DNA of 64,000 nucleotides from Margaritispora aquatica (taxonomy: Eukaryota > Ascomycota > Leotiomycetes > Helotiales > Discinellaceae). Positions within the stretch are counted from its first letter, which is position 1; the number at the start of each line of letters is the position of its first letter. The position numbers and the translations under genes are program-made. The notes beneath the pieces were generated by a model. The model had not been told where the DNA came from and made no database searches. It saw only the letters and a program-made list of their open reading frames with translations. Shown one piece after another: positions 31,937 to 43,437 of the stretch. The stretch is taken from NCBI GenBank assembly GCA_007644065.1, contig VJWN01000006.1, positions 372,001-436,000 on the forward strand, read 5' to 3'.

Positions 31937-33866
31937 GGTTGGAAATGAGAGGAAGATATAAGCGAGTGTGTGAATGTTGGTAAGATAGTGAAAGAATGAA
32001 AAATGATGAAGTGAGTTGAGGGGATGAGCTTCGACTGTTTATATGCCAAAAAGTAGGCTTCTTCGCACAACCTACACAACTACCCGACAACATGGAACTA
32101 TTGACACCCAAGCCCACTTGTGGGAAGGGGATTTGATGTCCAAGTGCGGAGAAGGCATCGTTTCGACACTAATCGATGCCCAGATCAAACTTTCGAAGAG
32201 AGGTGCCTGGCAACGAGCCAAAACGAGATGCAGCTGGGATCTAGCAAGCGTGGGCACGTTCTAGCAACGTCCCAAGAGCCTCCTCTCTTCCCAAAACGAA
32301 CTTTTTAAACGGTGGTTTGCATCAAGGCTGAAGTTTTAGTCTTTGGATCGCAGTACGTTTATCTCGGCTAGCAATAAGTGTTGGTCCCATCCCCGCTAGA
32401 GTAAGTCCTCGCTAAAGAAGCTAAAGAATACGCTTCCACCCGTCTCGCCTTGAGATTGGAAAAGGGGTAAACTTCCAGAATAGGTGTAGGGTGATTGTAT
32501 TTGAGGTTTTGAGGTAGATCCTGATTCGATGGATGCCCGACAGGTACGGAAGCTTATTTCTCCTCCTTTTAGTCTTTTCACGATCGAAGCTTAGCGTGGA
32601 GGAAAGGCGAAATTCAAAATACGATGGTTAGGTAATTGCACGTGGTAGATCTTCAAGGCGGATATTTCATTTCTCCCATTTTTCAACCTTTTCCCTTATA
32701 ATCAGCTCTTGTAATTCAGCCAAAGAACTAGAGCTGAAGTCGTTGATGTTCCTGGCCAAGAACTCAGGTTCTCCGTGCACGATTGATTTGGAAAAGATGA
32801 AGTTCCAAGCCCGACAATGTTACATTGTTTTAATGATCACCTGACTTGACACCTAAGACTGGAAAGTCACCTGTACCAAACCGTTTTGTGTTGATGATTT
32901 GAGGATGTAAGTGATGGTTCAAGTATTTATGTCTTTACTTCCTAAATCCTTCTGCTTCATTGCTTCCAAGATGTCACGAATTTACGTTGGGCCTTCAACA
33001 AAGTCCCAAAGAGCTTCTATATAGGAGGAGTTTTATTGTCTTTTGAGACACAAACGACAACACATTCGGGCCGAGATAGTTTATTATTGGAGGAATGGGC
33101 AATTCCGTCATACTTCATGCCATTGCTTCTGTCAATGTCTCGCTTTTGTTTTGATCTCTTGGTCATTTGATGCTCTCCATGTTGTATTCAGGTCATGCTT
33201 ATTGGCCCCACTATTGCCATTCTCGAACTTATACATATCATTCATACTAAAGGACATCAGAAGAACTTTCACTTCGATACACAGCGGTGGCGAATCCAGC
33301 CATGGTTCAATGACGCCCAAGGTCTATTCTTGATTAACTTTCTTCCTCAATACAAGGAGTAAACCGGCTGCGGGGTTGATATCCCATATCACATGTTGCT
33401 TGTCGAGCTGTTATTGTGGGGCGTTGGAGCTCTGAAGGATAGACAATGAGAGAAACAATGACAGAGGGAGCTGAAGATTCCAGCTCTCGAAACCTGGACT
33501 CCAGAGATTCCGATGTTACGATTGGCTATCCAACCCATCCAGACGCAGCCTATCTTGAATCTGGTTGCTTTTTCATGATTTTGGTCTGAATATAAGCTTC
33601 TGGTTGGGTGGTGAATTGTCTTGGCTATGCAGCAGCAGCTTCAATCAGGGCTGTGTTGTCGCGCTCGAACTGTGCACCCTACCTGTGACAAGGAGGGGTA
33701 GATCGTAACCCCACCACGTTCGTTCGTTCGTTTTGATCAACAACGACTCCAACTCCAACTCCAACTTCACATTAACCTCAATCTTTTCTTTAGTTTTATT
33801 TTCTCATACCCACTTCAACTTACCATTTCTACACCCTAACATAAACATCTCAAACAAACCAACATC
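31937..33866. other. Divergent intergenic region
   Basis: About 1.9 kb between the secreted protein (-) and HET-C (+). Short frames have no motifs. CT-rich tracts and CCAACTCCAACT repeats just before 33867 look like a fungal promoter. Confidence 0.4.
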
Positions 33867-36800
33867 ATGGGTTTGACCGCAAACAGCAGCTTCTTGCTGG
33901 TGGTTGGTGTGGTATTGCTCTTCATAGCTACCCCCGCAGCAGCTTTTGGAGCTGGAGATATTCTCGAAGTTGCAAAAGTAAGCTCTTGCATTCACATATT
34001 CTTCTCATCGGAGGTGCTAATAATTACTGCAGATCAACGGCAAGAACTACCGCCATGGAGATATTGAAAATACTCTGCTTGAGCTGATCATCCTTGCTGG
34101 AAGCAGCGACAAGTTTGGAAAGCTTGATGTCAAGAGAGTATACTTCGGAAACTGGCTCAGAGATTATTGTAAGTATCCCGCAGATCTGCAGAACGACAGT
34201 TTAGACCTTGCTAATATTTTTGTTCCACAGCCCAAGCTATCGACGTTGGTGGATTGAAGCAACTCCCAGCTGAAACAATCCGCGTCCTGCTTTGGGCTCT
34301 CTCTTTCATTACCTTTGGCTATGCCACTGGAGAGTTTGAAGTTACTGCAGAGAGACTAGGATGCTACCGTCCTGAAGAACACATTGATAACCCAAAGGTG
34401 AGCAGAAAACCCTGTGAAAAGAAAAATAGCCAGCTAACACTTTAACAGGACTATGCCGATAACGAAGATGCTCGACCATACGACTCACGTCTTCGTGGAC
34501 CTGTTGATGAGGGTCTTGAGTTGAAGGTTGACCCTGCAACTGGACTGAAGACATACATTGCCTCCGAGGGTGCTGGCTGCGAGACTTCAGCTGGCATGGT
34601 CCGCAGACTTTTTGAGAAAGCCATCGAACTCGGAAGGAAGCACAAGGCCGATGGCGACAGAGCCGCTTTTTACGAAGCCCTTCGTCTTTTGGGAACAGGA
34701 CTTCACTGCTTGGAAGGTTGGTGTTGTCATGTCGCTAAACAAAGATGGTGCTAATGACCGTAGATTTCTCTGCCCACTCAAACTATACCGAACTAGCCCT
34801 CAAGGAACTTGGAGTTGATGCTTTCCCCCACGTTGGCAAGCAGACCGAGCTTGAAGTCAATGGCAAGAAGATCTTCCCACTTGTAAGTTTATCTTTTATA
34901 ATTTCTTGGTGAATATGTGTGGCTCGGCTTTCGGGCAGGACTTTCAGCGATATAGTTCTTTTAGAGTGGTTCACTACGATCTAGAATTCGCACTTGCTTT
35001 CTCGAATATCCACTAACACAAGCATAGGTCACCGGCACATTTGGTATGACTGATTTCTTGGCCAGTCTTGTCGGTGAGCTTGGAGACAAAGTTGCACAAT
35101 CCGAGGTCGAAGACATGGAATCCAAACTTGACAGTGCGACCGAAGCGGATGCGAAGAACGATCAGTTCTCAATCCTCAAGGGCATTTTGGATAATGTTCC
35201 ATGGAGCATGCTTAGTGGTGACAAGCCTGATCCAGCCAAGGCCGAGGAGTTGAAGGCAGCTGCCATGGCAAAAGCTGAGGCAGACAAGGCAAACCCACCT
35301 GACCCAAATGCTGAGATTGGCGGCGTGAACATTGAGCAAGCCAAGCAAAATGCCGAGGAGACCCTCAAGGCAATGTACCCAATTTTGGAGTTCAACGATC
35401 AAGTCAGCAAGGCAATCTCTGAGATCGTCTCTAAGATTCCAGGTCTCGATGAGTTGGTTGAGAATCTTGCTGGAGCTCTTCAAATCTTCATCTTCTCCCT
35501 GCTGTCGCCATATCTTAAGCCGATTATTGCTCACGCACGTGTAGAGCTCAAGTCATCGTCTCAAGGTGTCTTGAAGTCTAGTGAGGCAGGACAGTATGAA
35601 GTCTTCACAAACGAGACTTCATCTGATCCAACACATTCTATGCTCTCTAAGGATCACTTCTCCAACGTTCTTAACCCAGTTGCAGGCCAAGTTGCTTGTG
35701 CCACTGTCAAGTTCGTCGTTCCCCAGATTGTTGAGTGTTGGAGCGATCCAGGAAAGGATGTCAGGGCTGTCATCGACAACATCCTTCAAGTTTTCCACCA
35801 CCCAGCTCTTCGTGACGAGAACCGAGAGGGTCAGAAGGTCATGTTCGAGACCGTTAAGAGCTGGTGGGAGAGCAAGGATGAGGAGGAGAAGCAAAAGCTC
35901 TCGGCAGGTTTGAGCTTCGATGGTGTCAAGAACGGAGACAACCACGAGGGTGAGGGTGCCGAGGGTGGACACGGTGGCCACTCTCACGGAGCTCAGCCAA
36001 AGAAGAAGACCGAGGAGCCAGGAGCTCCACCAACCGCTCAAGAAGGTGCCTCGGTTATCTCCGACCTAGCTGGCGGTCTTGGTGGCATGTTCTTGAAGAA
36101 GACTGGATTGGACAAGAAGTTGGGCATTGAATGTGAGGAATCCCTGAACCTTCCCTTATTCATTCTATCATGCTAATTTTCTCGCAGCTCATTCAAGTAA
36201 GAAGACCGAGAGCTCTTCATATGGCAGTGGTCGAAAGACCGAAAGTGAGCAGACATCATATGGTGGTGGAAGCAGCGGATATGGCCAAGAGCAGACCTCC
36301 AGCCACAGCAAAAAGTCTGGATACGGCCAATCTGAGAGCACTGAAGACTCCTATGGAAGCTCAGGTCGCAAGAAGCCTCAAGAGACCTCGTACGGAGGTG
36401 GTGACTCTGAGGAGACCTCCGGATACGGAAATAAGAAGAGCTCATATGGAAGCGGTGGCAAGACATCCTATGGTGGTGATGAAGAGTCGTCCGGCTATGG
36501 AAACAAGAAATCCTCATACGGAGACTCCGAAGAAACCTCAAGCGGCTATGGAAAGAAGAGTTCGTATGGAGATTCTGAAGAGACTTCCAGTGGATATGGC
36601 AACAAGAAGAGCTCATACGGAGATTCTGAAGAGACTTCCAGTGGATATGGCAACAAGAAGAGCTCATACGGAGATTCAGAAGAGACTTCAGGTGGCTATG
36701 GCAACAAGAAGTCTTCCTACGGAAGCAGTGGCAACACCTACGGCGACTCTGAAGAGCCATCCAGCGGCTACGGAACCAAGAAATCTTCATACGGCAGCGG

Positions 36801-37098
36801 CGGTAACACCTACGGCGATTCTGAGGAGACCTCATCGGGCTATGGCAACAAGAAATCATCATACGGAAGCGGTGGCAACACCTACGGTGATTCAGAGGAG
36901 ACATCATCTGGCTACGGCAACAAGAAGTCTTCATATGGCGCCTCTGACGACACTGAGGAGTCTTCCGGCTACGGCACTAAGAAGTCGTCGTATGGTGGTG
37001 GAAACTCCTACGGAGGTGACGAGGAAGAGACCTCCTCTTCAAGACGTGGAGGTAACTCGTCTTATGGACGTCGAAATGACGATGAGTCGAACTATTAG
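33867..37098 (+). CDS. het-C: HET-C heterokaryon incompatibility protein homologue
   Basis: Seven exons: 33867-33977, 34032-34168, 34232-34397, 34449-34716, 34764-34882, 35028-36132 and 36188-37098, totalling 938 residues. The signal peptide (FLLVVGVVLLFIATPAAAFGAG) is followed by HET-C family sequence: YRHGDIENTLLEL, KRVYFGNWLRDYSQAIDVG, FGYATGEFEVTAERLG, YRPEEHIDNPKDYADNEDAR, and the DFSAHSNYTEL site. A helical domain and a His/Gly patch (GGHGGHSHGA) precede exon 7, which encodes about 300 residues of repeats of the type GYGNKKSSYGDSEET. In Neurospora, allelic differences in this protein trigger cell death after fusion, together with pin-c. The repeat tail here is richer in Tyr and charged residues than a plain Gly-rich tail. 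No HET-domain partner gene lies beside it. Confidence 0.93.
36188..37090 (+). repeat. Tandem Ser/Tyr/Gly repeats encoding the HET-C tail
   Basis: Imperfect units of about 17-18 codons (GYGNKKSSYGDSEETSS type) run through the last exon. Two adjacent units around 36590-36690 are almost identical in DNA, which suggests recent slippage or unequal exchange. Each unit supplies two [G/S]Y[G/S] motifs, a Lys pair and an acidic cluster. Confidence 0.85.
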
Positions 37099-39250
37099 GC
37101 GCTGCATATTTTGAGCAATGGAATTGCTTGTTTGTGGGATTTGGCGAGCAAGCACTTGATACCAAGTTGATCCGTTGCTTTTTCTAGCTTCACTCTACTT
37201 CGCTCGTCCGTTGTTTTGTGTCGTCTTTAGCTAGCGTGGCTTAATCTAAATAAAAATTTCCTGAAATCAAATATGACTTTTATAATCTGCAACGTGCAAT
37301 AATCCTAGAACTGTGCATGTAAATTTTATCTCAAAGCTGTCTTGCCACATAATATCAGCTTTTATTTTCAAATGCACCGCTCACATGAGGCTAAAAGATA
37401 GCACATAAATGCTTTCAGTCTTTTTTGAGCTGACTTTCTAGACCGAACGCCAATCCGAGCCGTTTCCGACGAACCTAGGACTTGATTGTCGTGGATTAAA
37501 GGATTGGAGGAGATGACATATAATTGGTTGATACAGAAAAATAGAGCCCATCATCGTATACCTGATCAAAATGACGCCATCCTTTGCTTCCCCTTTTTTG
37601 TTCTCTCTCATTAACCAGATAAAAGAAACATGACCGAGGTATAGAAATCCACAATCCTTAAACCGTTCATCTAGAAGGCGGCAAGAACGAGGTCTTTGAT
37701 TGAATCAGCGTAGTGCAGTGTAGGTAGAGCGAAATCAGCTCTTATGTATACTACCATGAGCATTCGTCCTTGTTTGAGTGATAGCGCTTGAAGAGAGACC
37801 AGATAGTTTAAGCTTAAGCAAATGGCCGTTTTTACAGAGATAGTACAGAGATAGTGCTGGTTCAAGTGTAGGATAAGGAGAAGATAATTGGATTGTCAAT
37901 GACTTGTTCTTGATATGGATGTAGAGATTTAGGTAATAAGGCACTTGGCGGACATGAAAGTAACTTACTAACAAATTGTACAAGATATTAGAGTTGCTTA
38001 GATGAACCTTGTATCTTCTATTCAACGCTGGCTAGAAGCTGACGTATGTAGATCCCGCCGCACGGATTTGGCGTCGACACGCATGTATAGTCGAGAGTAA
38101 ATCTACGAAAATATCGAAAAAAGTCACAATAGCGCTGTGTGGAAGAAGTGTGAAACGTCACCAGGATCGCAAGTGGATTTTAACTACAAGTTATTCCTCA
38201 AAAGTCTATTTATACACTTCGGCAGCCGGGAGTTCTTCCCCGGCCAGATCAACAACCTTCCTGAAGTGGGCAATACAGGCCATGCCGCTCTACAAAAACA
38301 TACTTAAGCGAGTTTCTTTGTGCCAAGGGGAGTGGAGGGGCGGGGAGGGTTGGATTCAGGGTCCAGTCCAACGACCCCGCTCCTCCATATTGCTGGTTTA
38401 ATCTTAGGTTTTTAATATATGGCAAGTGGATTGCATGAAAACGTAGGTAGGTGGATACGGGAAGCTGAAAATGTTGGTTTTCGAATACCAGGGAGGAAGG
38501 GAGGGGGTAATGCTTCAAAGTCTGCCTCGCCGCAGGGGTTGCAGCAAGTGGATTGCAACTTGGATAGGAAACTCCAACAGTCCACAGCCCAGATCTTGGA
38601 TCTGTCTGTAATTTTGAGTTTCTCTGTTGCATTTCGTTATGCAAAAGTGGACGTAGACGTGGGTACCGGAAGCGAAATGGAATGGAATGCGATTGTTAAA
38701 CCTTATGCCCTAGACCATGTCGTGCATCGAGCAGTACCTTAGGTAGGCAGACTCGATAGTTCAATTGACATTGAATTGGCATACTCTACTATCGTGAAAT
38801 ACCTCCGATTTCGATTACAATTTGTGACCTCTGTGTTTCATTGGAAACTGGCATTATTACGACTTCGACCAAGCGACAATATTGATCTTTGTGTGGAATT
38901 TTGCGTGCATACAAACCTCACAGTACAAACGCCAAGTATTTCAGAGTCTCATAAGCCTTCGTATACACGGTCGCCTTCTGTGTGAGTTCTCTAGCTAGTA
39001 GATTCGATTCGATAAGAGTGCCGAAGTTCACTCTGCCGTTGTGTCTTGTCTCGACTGCGACCGAGCAAGGCCACTGGCCTGCGCCTCAAACAGGTCTTTC
39101 CGGCTAGTCGAGGTGTGTGGCGCTTCAATGCATGTTTGACTATGAGTACTGACGACGGCCAGAAAAAGTAGATTGGTTGTCACTCATAGACACTTACACT
39201 TCAATTTTATCGTACGAACAAACAGGCTGTCGAGATCAACAGCAGGAAGT
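37099..39250. other. Intergenic region, no supported gene
   Basis: About 2.1 kb after HET-C. Several short frames on both strands lack motifs and consistent splice signals. Confidence 0.4.
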
Positions 39251-41308
39251 ATGAATTTGCCAGCAGAAGCTTCACAGGTAAGTTATGCCCAATATCCTAC
39301 TATTCATATAGCTTGTTGGATGCGCACTAATCATGTCCAAAGGGTAGTAGTGGTGATCACGGAGGAAGTCGAAAATTCGTCAATTATACTGGACCATCAC
39401 TACCGTATGCTGCTCGCCGTCGAGCTGCAAAGACTGCCAATTCATCAGATCGAGAGGGGAATATTTTGTATGGCAATCAATCCCATATTCTATTACAACT
39501 GTCTAATGAGTGACCGAAACTAGAAGTCCTTTAGCCAAAGCGTGCATCAAAGAAGTCCTGTCACTCGACCCACTGAAACACGACAAACCCATCAAAGAGT
39601 TCACCAGACTATGGCTATCCGACGTAAGATAAACCCTTACTCAATTCTAACTCATGCATAGCAACTAACCATCTCTCCACCTCTAGAGCACCTCACGATG
39701 GCCCAAACTCGCCGATGCCTGCATGAAAACCACTATGCACACCAAGAACTGGTACACGGTCAATCCTGATTTCGACTCGGAATGGCCGGATAGAATCCTC
39801 TTGTTGGTTGACCCCCTGCGCAAGGGAACGAAAATCGAAGATTGCTTCCCAGATGAGTACATGGAGCTTGGGAGTCGGGTGGGGAAGCGGCTGGTGGTGA
39901 TCACGCAGGAGTTGTTGGCGAAGAAGCTGATTGAGCCGGACGGAAATGGAGATTTTAGGAAATCGAGCACGTTCAAGACTGTTTGGATGAACAGACAGAC
40001 TCACTGGACGGAGCAGAGAAATGCTGTGGCGAGTGAGCGAGTTCAAAAGGCGTCGTCTGTAGCTGAAGATGTTCACTCTACACCGACGAATGGAGAGGCA
40101 ATCGACAAGGAGACTCATATCCCAAGAGCGAGGGAGAATAGCGCCATCCTCATGCCTCCTCCTCCAAAACCGATCCAAAGCACACCGGTTTCGACACCAC
40201 TCAGTCCAAATGCCGACGTTGGTGCCAACACTCCAGATGTCATAAAAGTAGACACTGATCTCTTTCCAATATTCCACCCACAAACGCCGCCAATCACGCC
40301 GAAGAAGCGAAAATTGCCAGCCGAGTCACCCGCCGTCTCGCCATCACCAGTGAACAGAGAAACGGATTCCGACGAAGCTATTTCTGGAGATGAGACTAGT
40401 CCCTCACACAAGCGACAGAGGCGCACAGCATCATTCTCACATAGCCCGAGCCCAAGTGCAGCCTGGCCTGAATCGGATGAGCCTAACGAGTTTCCTACCA
40501 TTGGTCGTTTGCTGCGAGAAGAGTCGTTCGATGATCATGATATTCAGGAAGCTATTCTTCTTGACGCCCAGGTAAGAAGACAAACATCTTAGTATCGGAT
40601 CACTTAGTTAACAAAACTCAGGAAATCCTCGACTCAGATATTGCTGAAGTTGTGCAACCAGTGGAACCAGTGCTATCATCTAAACCCATCAGCGCACCAC
40701 GCACACCTCCACGAGGCACTCGCCTCTTGACACCTACGAGCAATACACGCAGCCCATCCGGTGTTTCAAGAAGCATATCACCCCAGCCATCGAGAACCGA
40801 GGTTATAAGTTTCGAGAGTGGCTCTATTTCACCTTCTCCGGAACAACACCCACCCACTCTCCACTCCCTCGCGGCGCCGTGGTCACCAAACCCAAGCCAG
40901 GATCGAAACCCAACATCAACACCCACCACGCCCTCATTCCCCGCCCAGATCCAGCGCCTAGAACTCATCCTCCAGACCTCCCAGCGCAAATTCGACATGT
41001 CGGGCACGAACACGCTCTCCGCGTCCCACCTACGAGACTGCAGCAGTGCTCAATTCTTCTCCCTCTACGCCTCACGCACCAACGTGCCGCTCGAGACGCT
41101 GGACTCCCTCACTTTCACGTTCCTGTTCACGAAAGATGAGGACATGCTAGTGCAAAAGGGCAATGAGGAGGAGTGGGAGACGTTGAAGGAATTGGCGTCT
41201 ATGTTGTTTAGGATTTATAGCAAGAGGCGGCCGGGGAGGGAGAGGTTTCTGGTTGCGGTCGAGATTGGAGATGCGGCGGGGAGGGTGGAGGAGGATGGGT
41301 TTTGTTAG
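39251..41308 (+). CDS. Orphan Pro/Ser-rich protein
   Basis: Five exons: 39251-39277, 39343-39467, 39524-39623, 39687-40571 and 40622-41308, totalling 607 residues; family not recognised. The N-terminal 160 residues look folded and helical (YAARRRAAKTANSSDREG, SPLAKACIKEVLSLDP, GKRLVVITQELLAKKLIE). The middle (about 190-440) is rich in Pro, Ser and Thr with TP and SP sites (for example FHPQTPPITPKKRKLP) and one patch, KKRK, that could be a nuclear signal. The C-terminal 130 residues look folded again (SASHLRDCSSAQFFSLYA, LDSLTFTFLFTKDEDMLVQ, KELASMLFRIYSKR). There is no signal peptide or membrane segment. The layout fits a phosphorylated nuclear or regulatory protein. All joins keep phase. Confidence 0.72.
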
Positions 41309-41699
41309 TAAGGAGGTTGTGAGATGGAGTCGAGGATCATAAATTTAATGAAATACTGTTAATACCTGATTATGCTTGACGATGCTGTTTTAAGGTTGTG
41401 TCTATGAGGTGGCTTTGGCACTTTCCATGTCCATCATGTTGCCTGTAGTACTGGATATCAGGAATTACGGTGGAAGTATGAATCGCATAAACAGAATGAA
41501 TACTTTCGCCGAGAAATAGCTTCATTTCCATTACTCAACGAGCAGAGCAAGCTAAAGTGTGACGCAACGAAGTGAATCCGCAACTAGCAGCCAATGTCAT
41601 CGTAGACTAACCCAAAGCATCCAAACTGTAGACTTTCAAAAGTCAAAATTCCACATCCAGAGTCCAGATAAGAGCCCAAAACGAACCGCTCGCAGGCAT
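41309..41699. other. Convergent intergenic region
   Basis: 3' flanks of the orphan protein (+) and the secreted protein (-). Nothing else seen. Confidence 0.4.
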
Positions 41700-42739
41700 C
41701 TAGCAATAATCCCATGCAACAAAGATATTGTAGTTAGTAGGTGAATCATCAAAAAGCCCATCATGGAACACCTGACCGCAAACCGAGGGATAGAGTCCCA
41801 CCCAGGAAGCACGCCAGGGGATGTTAGTCGAGTCCCAGCAGTGGTAGTAGATGTCCTGGGCCAATGCCGTGAGCTTGGCGGTTGGAGGAGCGATTGGGAA
41901 TGGATTCTGTGATTATGTCAGCTCGCAGGTCTTGTCTTGAAATGTTACTAGCCTCAGAAAGAATAGTAATTGGGGATAGAGTACTCACGTCGTTACAGAG
42001 GTAGATAGCGGTTCTCCGGGAGCATGAAATGCGACCGCAGTTCTTGTTGCCGTCGACATGCCCAGCTGCGTCGATCCAAATGTTTCCTCCCAGGTTTCTG
42101 ATGTAGTTGAAACCTTCTACAAGAGCATCAGCGACACCAATGGTCCATGGTTGACCTGAGATAACAAGAATAGTAAGTTGATAGACTTGTTACGTGGTGC
42201 GGATAGCTTACCTGGAATAGGGCAGCATCTAGCATGACCCGGCTGTGATATGGATCAGTACGAACGAGTGGAATATATTCAGTAAACATATATACTTACT
42301 GGTCCGTCCTGTGGACCTCCATCCGCACGAGGCTCGACAGAAACATCGCGCTCAACGACATGGCGATGACCAACAAGCAGAGAAGTGCGGTTCCATCCTG
42401 GTTGCTTGGCCTCAACGTGATCTAACAATTGCTGTAGAGTATTGGATTAGCACGATCCAGCATGCTTGGACACCAAATATACCAGCATGACTTACCTCCA
42501 TAGATCCTTGGAATTCAGCGACTGCATGTGGGCCGGCCTTGACATTTTGCCACTTGATGGTGGGCATGATGGAACCGGAATCGATCAGAATATTAGTAGC
42601 ATTCTTGCTGACAGTTTCAACCATCTTTTTGAGTAGGTCAGCAGTGATAGACGATTTTGGAGGTCTTATGGATACATACGCATATAACAGAAGAACAGAA
42701 TAAGGCCAGAAAGGCGAAGAGAACTGCGAATAGCTTCAT
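41700..42739 (-). CDS. Cysteine-rich secreted protein (intact relative of the 27-kb gene)
   Basis: Six exons: 42739-42680, 42624-42496, 42431-42300, 42242-42212, 42155-41989 and 41906-41700, totalling 241 residues. The signal peptide is MKLFAVLFAFLALFCSSVIC. A variable N-terminal domain (to about residue 105) carries IMPTIKWQNVKAGPHAVAEF and no cysteines. The conserved C-terminal domain has ARCCPIPGQ, ADALVEGFNYI, NKNCGRISCSRRTAIYLCND, a DIYYHCW segment, SVCGQVF, and ends FVAWDYC. The eight-Cys pattern, the intron after YLCND and the sequence itself match the broken gene at 27000-28177. The fold is unknown. Such small secreted Cys-rich proteins are often effectors or antimicrobial factors, but that role is not shown here. 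One exon is only 31 nt. Confidence 0.85.
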
Positions 42740-43437
42740 GATTAATGGTATACGGTAGGGTTCTAGAGTCAAATCTGCGTCGTAGGCGTAGGAGATAGCC
42801 AGGTCAAAATGGTGATGAGGGTTGATACTTTGAGTTGGTTTGGCAACGAAGGGAGAAAGTCTTTTTATGCTATTGAAGGTGCTACACAAAAGCGATAGGA
42901 AAATTGATCGAAGAAATTCAATTTCTTTGGCCTTCCCTTTCCATCCTGCCTTCTCAGGAAAGCTGAAATCTCTATTGCCACGACATCATATATGCTGCGT
43001 ATCAAGACCGGAAGTACCCACCCTTAGACTTCAACACCATTCGCTACCAATTCAAGATGAGAAATCAGCTTTGATGTATTGCAAATTTTATGGTAAGGGG
43101 CAATTTGCATTCTCAATAAATAGAGGAACCAGACTTCAAGTAGGAATTTACAGGTGCAAAAGCAGGCTATAGGCAACTGCATACCTCAGTCCTTTTGTGA
43201 AACAATTTGAGGGACCGTTAAATCATTACATTATACCAAACTATGAAGCAAATTCGACCAAACAAAAATCTGTTTGTTCACCGAGACTTGTATGTACTTG
43301 TCATGCTCGGGAACAAAAATATCCAGATCGCTAATATTGCAGCAACTGAGCAAATGCAGGACGACGGGAATGCAGGAGTGCGAACCACTGCAAAGGAAAG
43401 CACGGGAATAAGAATACGAGGCGCCCATTAACAGTAT
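42740..43437. other. Intergenic region
   Basis: Promoter of the secreted protein and 3' flank of the next minus-strand gene. No gene seen. Confidence 0.4.

Noticed and set aside
35619..36041. 140-residue antisense frame in HET-C
   Set aside because: Leu/Val-rich shadow of a conserved coding exon.
36170..37114. Long alternative frame (314 codons) and antisense frame (253 codons) over the HET-C tail
   Set aside because: Produced by the repetitive codons; only the frame continuing HET-C exon 6 is supported.
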